64,000 nt of DNA. Origin: Pseudoalteromonas viridis (GTDB lineage Bacteria > Pseudomonadota > Gammaproteobacteria > Enterobacterales > Alteromonadaceae). The position numbers and the translations under genes are program-made. The notes under the pieces were generated by a model, which was not told the origin of the DNA, made no database searches, and saw nothing but the letters and a program-made list of their open reading frames with translations. Location: NCBI RefSeq assembly GCF_017742995.1, contig NZ_CP072425.1, positions 992,001-1,056,000 of the forward strand. Reading direction: 5' to 3'. This document shows positions 9,176-18,700 of this stretch, in pieces. Numbering within the stretch: position 1 is the first letter of the stretch; each line of letters opens with the position of its first letter.

Positions 9176-11125
9176 TTATCCGCCAAAGAACCCTTTCAGT
9201 TTGTCTTTTAGCTTATCTTTAACGGCATCTTTGGCTTTGTCTTTCGCCGCGCCACTCAGGTCCAGCTTAGTTTCCACCTTGTGGAACGGACCCTTAATTC
9301 TGACCGGCACTTTAAAGCCGGTGCTGTCATCCTGGCTTTGCTGACCTTCTATGGTGTCTACGATCCCGGTCACAACCCGGTAATTCACATAAGTTTTGGG
9401 TAGGTCGACTTCTCCTTCTCCGGTAATACGGATCAACGGACTTGCCAAATTCAGGTCACGGTTACGGCCAACGCCATTAAGAAACTGAAAGCTGCCAGTC
9501 AGTGCAGAGAAGTCCGTTTTCTGGTTTGGGTCAAAGTCGGCATTCAGCCCTTCAGAGACAGAAGAAAAGTCGCCTTTAAGCATCTCTTTGCCTTTGCGCA
9601 CCATTTCGGCCAGGTTGGCGCCTTTGACACCGCCATCTTTAAACTCAAACGCCAACTCCCCGGCCAGCGCCGAGACAAACTGTTTCTGACTGACGCCTCG
9701 GGTTTCCAGATCCCAGTTCAGACTGCCTTTGCCCAGCACCTTATCGAAACCAATGGCATCAGTCAGCAGCGGCTCGGCATTGATGCTGTTGAGTGCAAAA
9801 TTGGTGGTAATTTGATACGGCTTAGCCGCGGCGTTGACATGCACGACCCCTTTGCCACTGCCCTCATAGGCCGCAAATTTGTCCATCGACAGCTTAGCCT
9901 TGCCTTTGTTCAGCGCCACAGAAAACTGGTTCTCGCCCAATTTAATCTCTCTGGCGCGCAGGCCACTGGAGCGGATCACAACGTTGGCGTCGAGCATATT
10001 GAGCGCCGATAAGTCAATTTCGCTGTCATCCCAGACGATCGGCTGCGGCTCACCCGGTGCACTCTCTGGCTGCTCCGGTGCCTCCACAGGCTCTGGCAAA
10101 TAAGGGTTAAGGTCCAGCATACCCAGGTCCACATTGGCATCGACGTGCAAGCGTTCACCCAGTTTAATCTCACTACGGCCCTGGATATCGAGCTTATCCA
10201 GTTTGGCCGTTAATGACTGTAATGCGAATACGTCATTGGCAAAACGCATTTCGCCGGCCACTTCAAACTGATTAAAGGCCTCGGGTTTGGCCTTAAGATC
10301 GACCTTTTGCCATTGTGCAATGTCTTTTACTGAATCGCCGGACAGCTTCAGTGCGCCGCTAAAGACTTGGCCCTGCTGCGCAATCAGACCATCAAAGGTC
10401 ATATTAACCAGGCGAGATTCCAGCGTCTGTGAAAAACTAAAGTCTTTGCTTTCTATGGCCTTAGCTGGCGTATCAACGGCCATTTTGAGGGCAAATGTTT
10501 CTCCCTGAAAGGTCACCTTGCCATCCAGCTCCAGCGCCTTATACAAAGAAGGCAGCGTGATAGTCAGTGCCAAGTCGGAAACTGTATGACGTGCCCCTGA
10601 GGTGGCATCTGCATAGATCAGCTCGCCGCCATAAATGGCCACCTCACCCAGCGCAATGTCAAACCCCTGTGGCAATGACACCGGGCCCGATGCAGGCTTG
10701 GCCTGCTCAGCAGGCTGTTCTGGCGCTGCGCCCTTGCCCAACGCCAGTACCCAGTTGGCCTGGCCTGCGGCATTTTTCTCCAGCAGAATTTTCGGGTTGC
10801 GGATCACAAACTGCTCCAGCTGAAACTCACCGGAAAACAGCGACACCCAGGGAATATGCACGGCCAGCTGGTCCATGGTCAACATATGTGGCTGACTGCC
10901 GCCCGGCATATTCTCAAAGCGCACATCATTAAGGGTAATATTCAGGCGCGGCAGAATACTGAGCTCACTGTCGCCTGCGATTTGCAACTTGCGCCCGGTA
11001 TTCGCTTCAACCTGCTGCTCCAGCTGCGCAATGATGGTCGAAGTCGGGATCAGCATTGGCGCCACCACAACAGTAATCACCAGTAACAGCACCAGAGCAC
11101 CGACCAGTTTGAGTACGCGTTTCAT
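9176..11125 (-). CDS. AsmA family protein
   Basis: Large inner-membrane-anchored periplasmic protein of the AsmA superfamily, whose members are implicated in outer-membrane assembly and lipid transport between membranes. It has 649 residues: one N-terminal membrane segment (residues 6-26), then the AsmA N-terminal region (NTGRKLQIAGDSELSILP, NDVRFENMPGG). The C-terminal AsmA-like domain contains KGSLNWDLETRG and the ATGSFQFLNGVG-like segment near residue 545. The C-terminus is Lys-rich (KDKAKDAVKDKLKDKLKG). It is monocistronic with its own terminator. The exact role cannot be read from sequence. Confidence 0.87.
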   Translation of the reverse strand: MKRVLKLVGALVLLLVITVVVAPMLIPTSTIIAQLEQQVEANTGRKLQIAGDSELSILPRLNITLNDVRFENMPGGSQPHMLTMDQLAVHIPWVSLFSGEFQLEQFVIRNPKILLEKNAAGQANWVLALGKGAAPEQPAEQAKPASGPVSLPQGFDIALGEVAIYGGELIYADATSGARHTVSDLALTITLPSLYKALELDGKVTFQGETFALKMAVDTPAKAIESKDFSFSQTLESRLVNMTFDGLIAQQGQVFSGALKLSGDSVKDIAQWQKVDLKAKPEAFNQFEVAGEMRFANDVFALQSLTAKLDKLDIQGRSEIKLGERLHVDANVDLGMLDLNPYLPEPVEAPEQPESAPGEPQPIVWDDSEIDLSALNMLDANVVIRSSGLRAREIKLGENQFSVALNKGKAKLSMDKFAAYEGSGKGVVHVNAAAKPYQITTNFALNSINAEPLLTDAIGFDKVLGKGSLNWDLETRGVSQKQFVSALAGELAFEFKDGGVKGANLAEMVRKGKEMLKGDFSSVSEGLNADFDPNQKTDFSALTGSFQFLNGVGRNRDLNLASPLIRITGEGEVDLPKTYVNYRVVTGIVDTIEGQQSQDDSTGFKVPVRIKGPFHKVETKLDLSGAAKDKAKDAVKDKLKDKLKGFFGG

Positions 11126-11336
11126 AACTCTTCCTTTATAAATGATCTATGACTCATTCTATGATAGCGATTTGGTTGATAAATTCACCTTCAGCCCGGA
11201 AGATTTTTCAATCCGCCCTATCTCGCATTGCACTTGTGGGAGATCCCGGTATGATCCACGCCCTTGTCAGTTTTGCCGACCTTTCGCTAAACTGAATAGT
11301 CTGAATTTAACCCTCTAGTTGGAGAACCGCTGCGAC

Positions 11337-12503
11337 ATGAAGAAGCTGCTCATTTCACCGTCGAATATGGCTTTGGGCGAACAAGAAAGTCAGATCTACC
11401 AGAACATCCTGAAACAGGCGACCGAGATCAGCCTTAACCTGATGGCCGTCAAGGTCGAAAATCATCCGGAAGACTTTCTGGGGTGGTGCTATGAGTTACT
11501 GGACGTAGCCAAAAACCGCATTAATTTTGAACTGCTTGACGATCACCAGTTGCCTATCGTGAAGAAGCTTCAGGATATGCTGATCAGTGCCATCAGCTTT
11601 TTGCAGCTAAAAACCTTACGTATTGCGCCGTGGCCGGTGATCTGCGAATTCATTCGTCAACGTGAGACCGAGCTGGCACTGGACGAGCAGCTGAAGCTGA
11701 TTGACTACCTGGCTCCGCTGCGCGCCACACCGTTACAAGAGATGATCAGCGAAGACCGCCTGGCGTTCAGTGGCAAACATGCCGCCAGTCTGGATACCGG
11801 TGTATATCAGTTCGATGTCGAATGGTTTGCCTCAACCAAAAGTGCCAAAGGGTTCCACCAGTTACTCGCCGACTTACCTGGTGAGTTCGATACGGCACTG
11901 GCTCATATCCCACTGGAAGGCGAGGTTACTGCGCAGCATTACCAGGAGTTTGTCGTGGCTTACCTGATGGCATTCAGTCACAGCGATGAAAAACCCACTC
12001 TGGCGCCCGCCACTCGCCTGCTGGCGATGCGCCGCCCGGATGTGTTCACGCCGCTGGTCAACAGCAAGCTGGATCCCCTGTGTCAGGCACTGGGCATTGC
12101 AAAACTGACCAACCGGGACTTTGAGCGTTACTGGCAGGATGTTGTGGTCGCCATCAACAAGATGCCCTGGTTTGCAACGGGCAGCGCCGCTGACGAGCTT
12201 GAAACCAGGCTGAGTGCCATTAAAGCTTTACTGCCTTGCTTCTTCTATTATGCAGACAAAGACACGCCGCAAAGCTCCAACTATTACAAATTGCTTAATA
12301 AACCAAAGCGGACCACAAGCAGTGGCGGGACTAAAACCACGCGTCGCAGCAAAGAGTCGGCAGAAACTCTGGTTGACCGCGCTTTGAGTGATGAGAGCAT
12401 CCCGGAGCATATCCGTGCTAAGCGCGACTCTATCATCGCTGAAGTCGAAAAAGGCCGCAGTGTCGATGAAACCATTTCACTGATGCGCGCCATCTTCGGT
12501 TAA
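11337..12503 (+). CDS. Conserved hypothetical protein, 388 residues
   Basis: I do not recognise the family. The start chosen is the ATG at 11337 (MKKLLISPSNMALGEQESQ), with GGAG at 11321-11324; an in-frame TTG at 11319 overlaps that GGAG. The protein is soluble, mostly helical in appearance, with no signal peptide or membrane segment. A low-complexity basic linker (PKRTTSSGGTKTTRRSKES, near residues 320-340) separates a main domain from a small helical C-terminal tail. The reading frame has codon use like its neighbours, so it is very likely a real gene. It is divergent from the AsmA gene. Confidence 0.8.
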   Translation: MKKLLISPSNMALGEQESQIYQNILKQATEISLNLMAVKVENHPEDFLGWCYELLDVAKNRINFELLDDHQLPIVKKLQDMLISAISFLQLKTLRIAPWPVICEFIRQRETELALDEQLKLIDYLAPLRATPLQEMISEDRLAFSGKHAASLDTGVYQFDVEWFASTKSAKGFHQLLADLPGEFDTALAHIPLEGEVTAQHYQEFVVAYLMAFSHSDEKPTLAPATRLLAMRRPDVFTPLVNSKLDPLCQALGIAKLTNRDFERYWQDVVVAINKMPWFATGSAADELETRLSAIKALLPCFFYYADKDTPQSSNYYKLLNKPKRTTSSGGTKTTRRSKESAETLVDRALSDESIPEHIRAKRDSIIAEVEKGRSVDETISLMRAIFG

Positions 12504-12516
12504 TCGCTCAGAGACG

Positions 12517-12549
12517 ATTATCAGGCAGCCAACTATACTGCCTGATAAT
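12517..12549 (+). terminator. Hairpin after the 388-residue hypothetical gene
   Basis: ATTATCAGGCAG is followed, after nine bases, by its exact reverse complement, a 12-bp perfect stem starting 13 bp after the stop codon. There is only a weak U-rich tail (TGTGCAATTTC), so termination efficiency is uncertain. Confidence 0.6.
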
Positions 12550-12741
12550 TGTGCAATTTCAGCTAGCTATGCACCAACGACGTGCATACTCGCCCCCACT
12601 TCAATCTACCCTAAACATCCAAAAAACAAAATATATCCATAAAAATCAAACCATTAAAATTTACATACGCATTTTTTCAAGGCTGGCTTAGCCATTGCAA
12701 CCTCGTGCACGACAACAACTTTGTGCTCCAGAGGACGCTAC

Positions 12742-13428
12742 ATGAATAATAAATACTCACTTTTTTGTGCAATCTCACTGCTGTTCACCCACGCACAGGC
12801 ATTCGCCGACAGCGCCGGCTCTGTCAGCGCCAATGTCGCCGCCAGCTCCAATTATTTCTGGCGCGGTATTACCCAATCGGATGATGGTGCCGCAGTCTCA
12901 GGCGGGCTGGATTACGACAGCGGCAAAGGCTTTTACATTGGCACCTGGGCATCCAACGTGGATTTTGGTGATGCCGCCAGCACCAGCTATGAACTGGATC
13001 TCTATGCAGGCTTCAGTGGCGAGTACAATCAGCTCAGTTACGACCTGGGCTATATCCATTATGCCTATCCGGATGCGGCTGGGGATATCGACTTTGGCGA
13101 GCTGTACGCCTCACTCGGCTGGCAATTTTTCACCGTGAAGCTTAGCCACCTGACCACAGCGCAGGATGACTCAACCAGCGAAGAAGATATGTTGTATCTG
13201 GAGCTCAATGCCGCGTTTGCGGTGTTTTCAGAATCTGAGTTGGGCCTGCATATCGGCCGCTCCAGTGGTGATACCGTTATGGAATGGACAGGTGAAGATG
13301 ATAGCTATATGGATTATGGTGTCAGTTTAAGCACCGGAGGGCTCACCCTGGGGCTAGTCAAAACAGACCTTGATGCCGATGATGACATCAAGGCCTATGT
13401 GAGTTACGCGCTGGACTTTACGCTCTGA
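12742..13428 (+). CDS. TorF-family putative porin / outer membrane protein
   Basis: Predicted outer-membrane beta-barrel protein of the TorF (gcw_chp) type. The start at 12742 is preceded by AGAGGA and gives a signal peptide ending AQAFADS. The mature N-terminus SSNYFWRGITQSDDGAAVSG is characteristic of the family, and alternating short beta strands with Tyr/Gly/Asp and a C-terminal SYALDFTL (terminal hydrophobic residue) fit a barrel. It has 228 residues. The transported substrate is unknown. It stands alone between two unrelated transcription units. Confidence 0.8.
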   Translation: MNNKYSLFCAISLLFTHAQAFADSAGSVSANVAASSNYFWRGITQSDDGAAVSGGLDYDSGKGFYIGTWASNVDFGDAASTSYELDLYAGFSGEYNQLSYDLGYIHYAYPDAAGDIDFGELYASLGWQFFTVKLSHLTTAQDDSTSEEDMLYLELNAAFAVFSESELGLHIGRSSGDTVMEWTGEDDSYMDYGVSLSTGGLTLGLVKTDLDADDDIKAYVSYALDFTL

Positions 13429-13445
13429 GCCCAGCAGCCACTCAT

Positions 13446-14333
13446 TTAAGGCACACTATGGCCGGTCGATGCCTGCCAGATACGATACCATTGCTCGCGG
13501 GATAAGGTCAGCGTACGTGCCGCCACGGCCGTACGTACCCGCTCAATGTTACCGGTGCCCAGCACCACTGAGGGCTTGCTTGGGTGCATCAGCAACCAGG
13601 CATAGATCACCGCATCAATGCCGCTGGCACCTACTTCTTCTGCCACCTCATTCAGGCAAGCACGTAAACGCACCGCTTTATCATCTTGAGCCGCGAAGAT
13701 ACGCCCACCCGCCAGCGGTGACCACAGCATGGGGTGAATACGCAGCTGCTGACACTGATCTAAAGTGCCATCATCCAGGGCCTTGAGCTCATAAGGAGAA
13801 AACTCGATCTGGTTGGTGATCAGGTCAAAGTCTAAACGCGACTGCAGCAGGCTCAGCTGCGAAGGGGTGAAATTCGATACCCCAAAGTGCAGCACATCAC
13901 CCTGTTGTTTGAGTGTGTTAAACGCCTCAGCCACTTCGTCGGCATCCATCAGATAGTCGGGACGGTGGATCAGCAAGGTATCGATGCGATCTGTGCCAAA
14001 GTGCTTTAAAGACTGCTGTACCGAGGCAATGATATGAGCTTTACTTGAGTCATAGTGATTAGCTTTGCCCGCCAGTCCCTTACTTGCCAGAGCCGGACGA
14101 ATGCCGCATTTGGTGATGATACGGATCTGCTCACGGACCGACGGCTCTAATGCCAACGCACGACCAAAAGCCGCTTCGCATTCATACTGTCCATAGATAT
14201 CGGCGTGATCGGTGTCACGTATACCCAGCTCTGTCAGTTGCTTTACAAACTCTAAAGTCTGAGCCGGGCTGTGCTGCCAGTCCAGTAAACGCCAGAACCC
14301 GGCGACCAGATCGCCCATTACCTTGTGTGTCAT
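13446..14333 (-). CDS. Aldo/keto reductase, YdhF-like
   Basis: NADPH-dependent oxidoreductase of the aldo/keto reductase superfamily, cytoplasmic TIM barrel. The catalytic tetrad is visible as Asp42, Tyr47 (DHADIYG), Lys75 (ITKCG) and His123 (LLIHRPD). Length (295) and many segments ([39 protein letters not shown]) match E. coli YdhF, a protein of unknown physiological substrate. Its ATG overlaps the purT stop by 4 bp (ATGA), so the two are co-transcribed. Confidence 0.9.
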   Translation of the reverse strand: MTHKVMGDLVAGFWRLLDWQHSPAQTLEFVKQLTELGIRDTDHADIYGQYECEAAFGRALALEPSVREQIRIITKCGIRPALASKGLAGKANHYDSSKAHIIASVQQSLKHFGTDRIDTLLIHRPDYLMDADEVAEAFNTLKQQGDVLHFGVSNFTPSQLSLLQSRLDFDLITNQIEFSPYELKALDDGTLDQCQQLRIHPMLWSPLAGGRIFAAQDDKAVRLRACLNEVAEEVGASGIDAVIYAWLLMHPSKPSVVLGTGNIERVRTAVAARTLTLSREQWYRIWQASTGHSVP

Positions 14334-15517
14334 AAAATCGTGCCTATGGTTGAACTTACTCGTTTTGCTTTCTCTGTGGCCAGTTCACAGCTTTCATCAC
14401 GCGCCAGTGCAACCCCCATGCGGCGCCGACCTGCCACTTCAGGTTTGCCAAACAAACGTAAATCGGTGTCGGCTTCACAAAGGGCCTCGGCGACCTGAGT
14501 AAAACTCAGTTGCTGTGACATGCCGTCGACCAGTATAACACTGGATGCCGACGGGCCGTGACACTGAATATTAGGAATAGGCAATCCCAAAATGGCCCGC
14601 ACATGCAGGGCAAATTCACTCAGGTCCTGAGAGATCAGGGTCACCATGCCGGTGTCATGAGGACGCGGCGACACTTCGCTGAAATACACCTCATCGTTTT
14701 TAATAAACAGCTCAACCCCGAACAAGCCCCGGCCACCCAGCGCTTCGGTGATCTGCTCGGCCATGGCTTTGGCGCGCGATAAGGCCAGCTCAGACATGGC
14801 TTGCGGCTGCCAGCTTTGCTGATAGTCACCATCCTGTTGGACATGGCCAATTGGCTCGCAGAAACTGGTGCCATCAATATGGCGAATGGTCAGCAGGGTA
14901 ATTTCATAGTCAAAGTCGACAAAGCCTTCAACAATCACTCTGCCCTGACCGGCACGCCCGCCCTGCTGTGCGTATTCCCAGGCGGCGTTGAGGTCGGCCT
15001 CAGTGCGCACCACACTCTGCCCTTTACCTGAAGAGCTCATAATCGGTTTCACCACACAGGGCATGCCAATTTCGCCAACCGCCGCGATAAACGCCTGTTG
15101 GGTATCAACAAAACGATAAGGCGACGTCGCCAGCCCCAGCTCTTCGGCGGCCAACCGGCGGATCCCCTCACGATTCATGGTCAGTTGCGTGGCTCTGGCG
15201 CTGGGGACCACGGTAAAGCCCTGTTGCTCCAGCGTCACCAATGTGTCGGTCGCGATTGCTTCGATCTCTGGCACAATATAATCGGGTTTTTCCTGCTCTA
15301 TAATTGCAGCCAGTTTATCACCGTCCAGCATCGACAAGGTGTAACTGCGGTCGGCAACCTGCATGGCGGGCGCGTGTTCATAGCGGTCCAGCACCACCAC
15401 TTCCGCACCCAGGCGTTTAAACTCAATCACCACTTCCTTGCCGAGCTCCCCGCCACCACATAACAACACCTTACACGCGGTCGCACTAAACGGCGTACCC
15501 AACTGTTTAATTTTCAT
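14330..15517 (-). CDS. purT: Formate-dependent phosphoribosylglycinamide formyltransferase
   Basis: ATP-grasp enzyme that formylates GAR using formate and ATP, the third step of purine synthesis and an alternative to PurN. It has 395 residues, close to the 392 of E. coli PurT. Conserved pieces include [19 protein letters not shown] at the N-terminus, [16 protein letters not shown], the ATP-grasp loop [12 protein letters not shown] and the [19 protein letters not shown] metal/ATP site. It is divergent from the NRPS operon. No convincing PurR box was seen upstream. Confidence 0.96.
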   Translation of the reverse strand: MKIKQLGTPFSATACKVLLCGGGELGKEVVIEFKRLGAEVVVLDRYEHAPAMQVADRSYTLSMLDGDKLAAIIEQEKPDYIVPEIEAIATDTLVTLEQQGFTVVPSARATQLTMNREGIRRLAAEELGLATSPYRFVDTQQAFIAAVGEIGMPCVVKPIMSSSGKGQSVVRTEADLNAAWEYAQQGGRAGQGRVIVEGFVDFDYEITLLTIRHIDGTSFCEPIGHVQQDGDYQQSWQPQAMSELALSRAKAMAEQITEALGGRGLFGVELFIKNDEVYFSEVSPRPHDTGMVTLISQDLSEFALHVRAILGLPIPNIQCHGPSASSVILVDGMSQQLSFTQVAEALCEADTDLRLFGKPEVAGRRRMGVALARDESCELATEKAKRVSSTIGTIL

Positions 15518-15703
15518 GATTTATTCCTAAGTAACGATGAGTTTCAAGTATGCACTACAAAATAACATAAATAGCAATACCGAAAGCACAAAAAAAAGCG
15601 TGAAAATATCCAAATAAAAACAATAAAGACACAATTTGTACACAGTTGGGATACATAATTCACACGCAACCAAGTTGAACATGTTAGCGAAGGACTAGAA
15701 GAC

Positions 15704-18700
15704 GTGAACACGAAGCATTTTTCAGACAGTGGTATGCCACCACTGGCAATGACTCTCTCACAAGTTTATGGCAATTTTGCGGATCGAACTGCACTTATTT
15801 ATGAAAATAATCATATCAGCTATCAGGAATTAGCGCAGCGAGTTGCGTTTCTTGCCGGACATATTCGCCAGCAACTTCCTGAACAGGCACAAGCCGCGCC
15901 TGCTTCTCAATACATTGCACTCTATCATGAGCGCGGCATTGATATGGTCGTCAGTATGCTAGCCGTTTTGCACTGCGGATTTGGCTATATTCCTATTTCC
16001 ACCGATGCCCCGGCGCAGCGGACGCAATTCATTTTACAAGACAGCCAGCCTGCGCTGATCCTGACTCACAGTGACCTCAGTACAGCAGACGCCATTGCGG
16101 GCCGCGCTGTGCTCTGTGTTGATAAGCTCAGCGCGCAAGTCGGGCTCGATACTGACCCCGCACAAACGCAAGATGCGATAGGGTACGTGATTTATACCTC
16201 AGGGACAACCGGACAACCAAAAGGCGTGCAGATCCCTGCACAGAATATTTTACACCTGGCCGATGCCCACATCGACGCATTCAATACGGGGCAATATCAG
16301 CGCGCCTTGCTGTTTGCCTCGTATATTTTTGATGCCAGCGTGTTCGAGCTGTTTGTTCATTTATTATTGGGCCAGAGCGTGTATATCGCCAGCGAACACG
16401 AGCGCACAGATGCGCAGGCGCTGAGCACCCTGGTACAGCAAAATGACATCGAATTTGCATCCATCCCGCCCGCGTTGCTGGCCTTGATCCCGCCGCAGCA
16501 ACTCAGTGCACTGAAGTGTTTGATAGTCGCAGGTGAGACGCCGAATGTGGCCATGCTCGAAGCCTACAGCCAGATCACTGCAATTTATAATGGTTATGGC
16601 CCGACAGAAAACACGGTTGCCACCAGTTTGCATCGCTTTGCGCCACAAGACAGCGAATTGAATATTGGCCAGCCACTGAACGATACCCGGCTATTTGTGC
16701 TGGACCCTCAGCTAACTCCCTGCCCACAGGGCGAAGTAGGAGAGCTCTATATTAGTGGCCCACGCCTGGCGCTGGGCTATCTGAACCGGGACGACCTGAC
16801 CCAGAGCCGCTTTATCGCCAACCCTTTTTACGACCCTCAGTGCGATCCGGCGGGTTTCAGCCGCTTATATAAGACGGGTGACTTGGCTTCTTTTGACGGT
16901 CAGGAATACCACTTTGCCGGTCGTGATGATGGCCAGGTTAAGTTACGTGGCTTTCGCATTGAGCTTGAGGAAATCGAACAAACCATTGCGACTTTGGATA
17001 GCGTCAGGCTGGTCAGCTGCGTGATCAAACAACAGGGGAATCGTCGCTTACTCGCCGCCTATGTGGTGGCACAGGACAGCGACGCTGGGCAGACTCAGCA
17101 CATCGCTACTCACCTGAGCCGTACCCTGCCAGATTATATGCAGCCCGACCTGATAGTACTGCTCGACAAGTTACCGATGACGGAAAATGGCAAAACCGAT
17201 AAGCGTGCGCTGGCGGCCCTGCCTGTTGAGGTCGAACACACTCACGTGGATGCCCAGTTATCTCATACTCAGCAGGTATTTTTAAGCCTGATGCAAGGCT
17301 ATTGCCCGGCTGAGCTGCACTGGCACAGTGACTACTTTGAGCAAGGCGGCGACTCGATTTCTGCTATCCGTATCGCCAATGAAGTTCAGCAGCAACTTAA
17401 GCTGCACCTGGACACTCAGCTGATTTACCGACTGCGCACCCCGGCGCAGATCTGGCAGGCTCTGTTGACGCACAACGTCCGCCCGCCTGCTGCCATTGCA
17501 CATCGCCCGGTGCACCACCAGCACACGGCGCCCCTGTCGGCGCAACAAAGCGGGTTATGGTTTTTAGCGCGCCAGGCACCGGACAACCTTGCCTATCACT
17601 CGGTCAGCCGACTGACGCTAAATGGTGCCCTGGCGCCATCCAGATTGCATGCCGCGCTCAGCACGCTGGTTCAGCGCCATGAAATTTACCGCACGTCGTT
17701 TGATTTGCACGAACCGCTTCAGCATATCCACCCGGACTATGTGCCTGAACTGCCGCTGCTGGATTACAGTGAACTGAGCGAAGCCGAAGCCGAGTTGCAG
17801 CTGACGCAGCAGCTAAGTCAGCTGAATGCCCCATTTAAGCTCGACTGCCTGCCACTGGCACGCTGGGCGCTGGTGAAACTGAGTGACCAAAAGCATGTGC
17901 TGCTTCAAGTCGAGCACCATCTGATCCACGATGGCTGGTCGGCCAATCAGTTTGCAAGCCAGTTACTGGCCCTGTATGCCCAGCTGGAAAATGGCGAAGC
18001 CCCTGCCGCCCAGCCAAACCAGATCCAGTATGCCGATTACGCCTGTCATCAGGCGCAGTGGCTCAGTGGCGAGCAGGCACAGCAGCAGCGCATGTACTGG
18101 CAAACCCAGTTAGAGTCAGCGCCACCACGCATTAACTTACCCGTTTCTCAGCTGGCGCAGGATGTGCCTGTCAGTGCTGGTACTCATCAAATTGAGCTGC
18201 CCAGAGCACTGTGGCAACAGCTACAACAGTTTTGTCAGCGCAACCAGGTCACGCCGTTTTCTGCCACTTTGGCCACATTATATCTGGTGCTGTCGCGCTT
18301 TAGCGGCGATGAGGATATCTGTATTGGCTCGGCTTTGGCTAACCGGGCGCACCCGCAACTGGAAACCACACTGGGTATGCTGGTCAACACTGTGGTGCAC
18401 CGCCTGCAAAGCGCGCCTCAGACGACCATCGATGAGCTGATCCAGCAAAGCTTTGAAGTATGCAGCGAAGCACAGGCAAACCAGGCACTGCCTTTCCCGG
18501 CGCTGGTTGAGGCACTGAATGTGCCGCGCATTCCCGGTGTGAACCCGCTGTTTCAGGTGTGCTTTACCTTTCAGGATACGCCGCTACCGACGCAGCACCT
18601 GGATACCTTTACGCATATTGCGCTGGAGCACGGTGCACCGGCTCAGGATACCAAGTTTGAGTTAAACATTGCCCTGCAGGATATTCACAGCCAGGATCCG

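Noticed and set aside
15518..15703. PurR-type operator and a sigma-70 promoter in the purT/NRPS divergent region
   Set aside because: No sequence close to the PurR consensus and no well-spaced -35/-10 pair could be found by eye, so neither was annotated.
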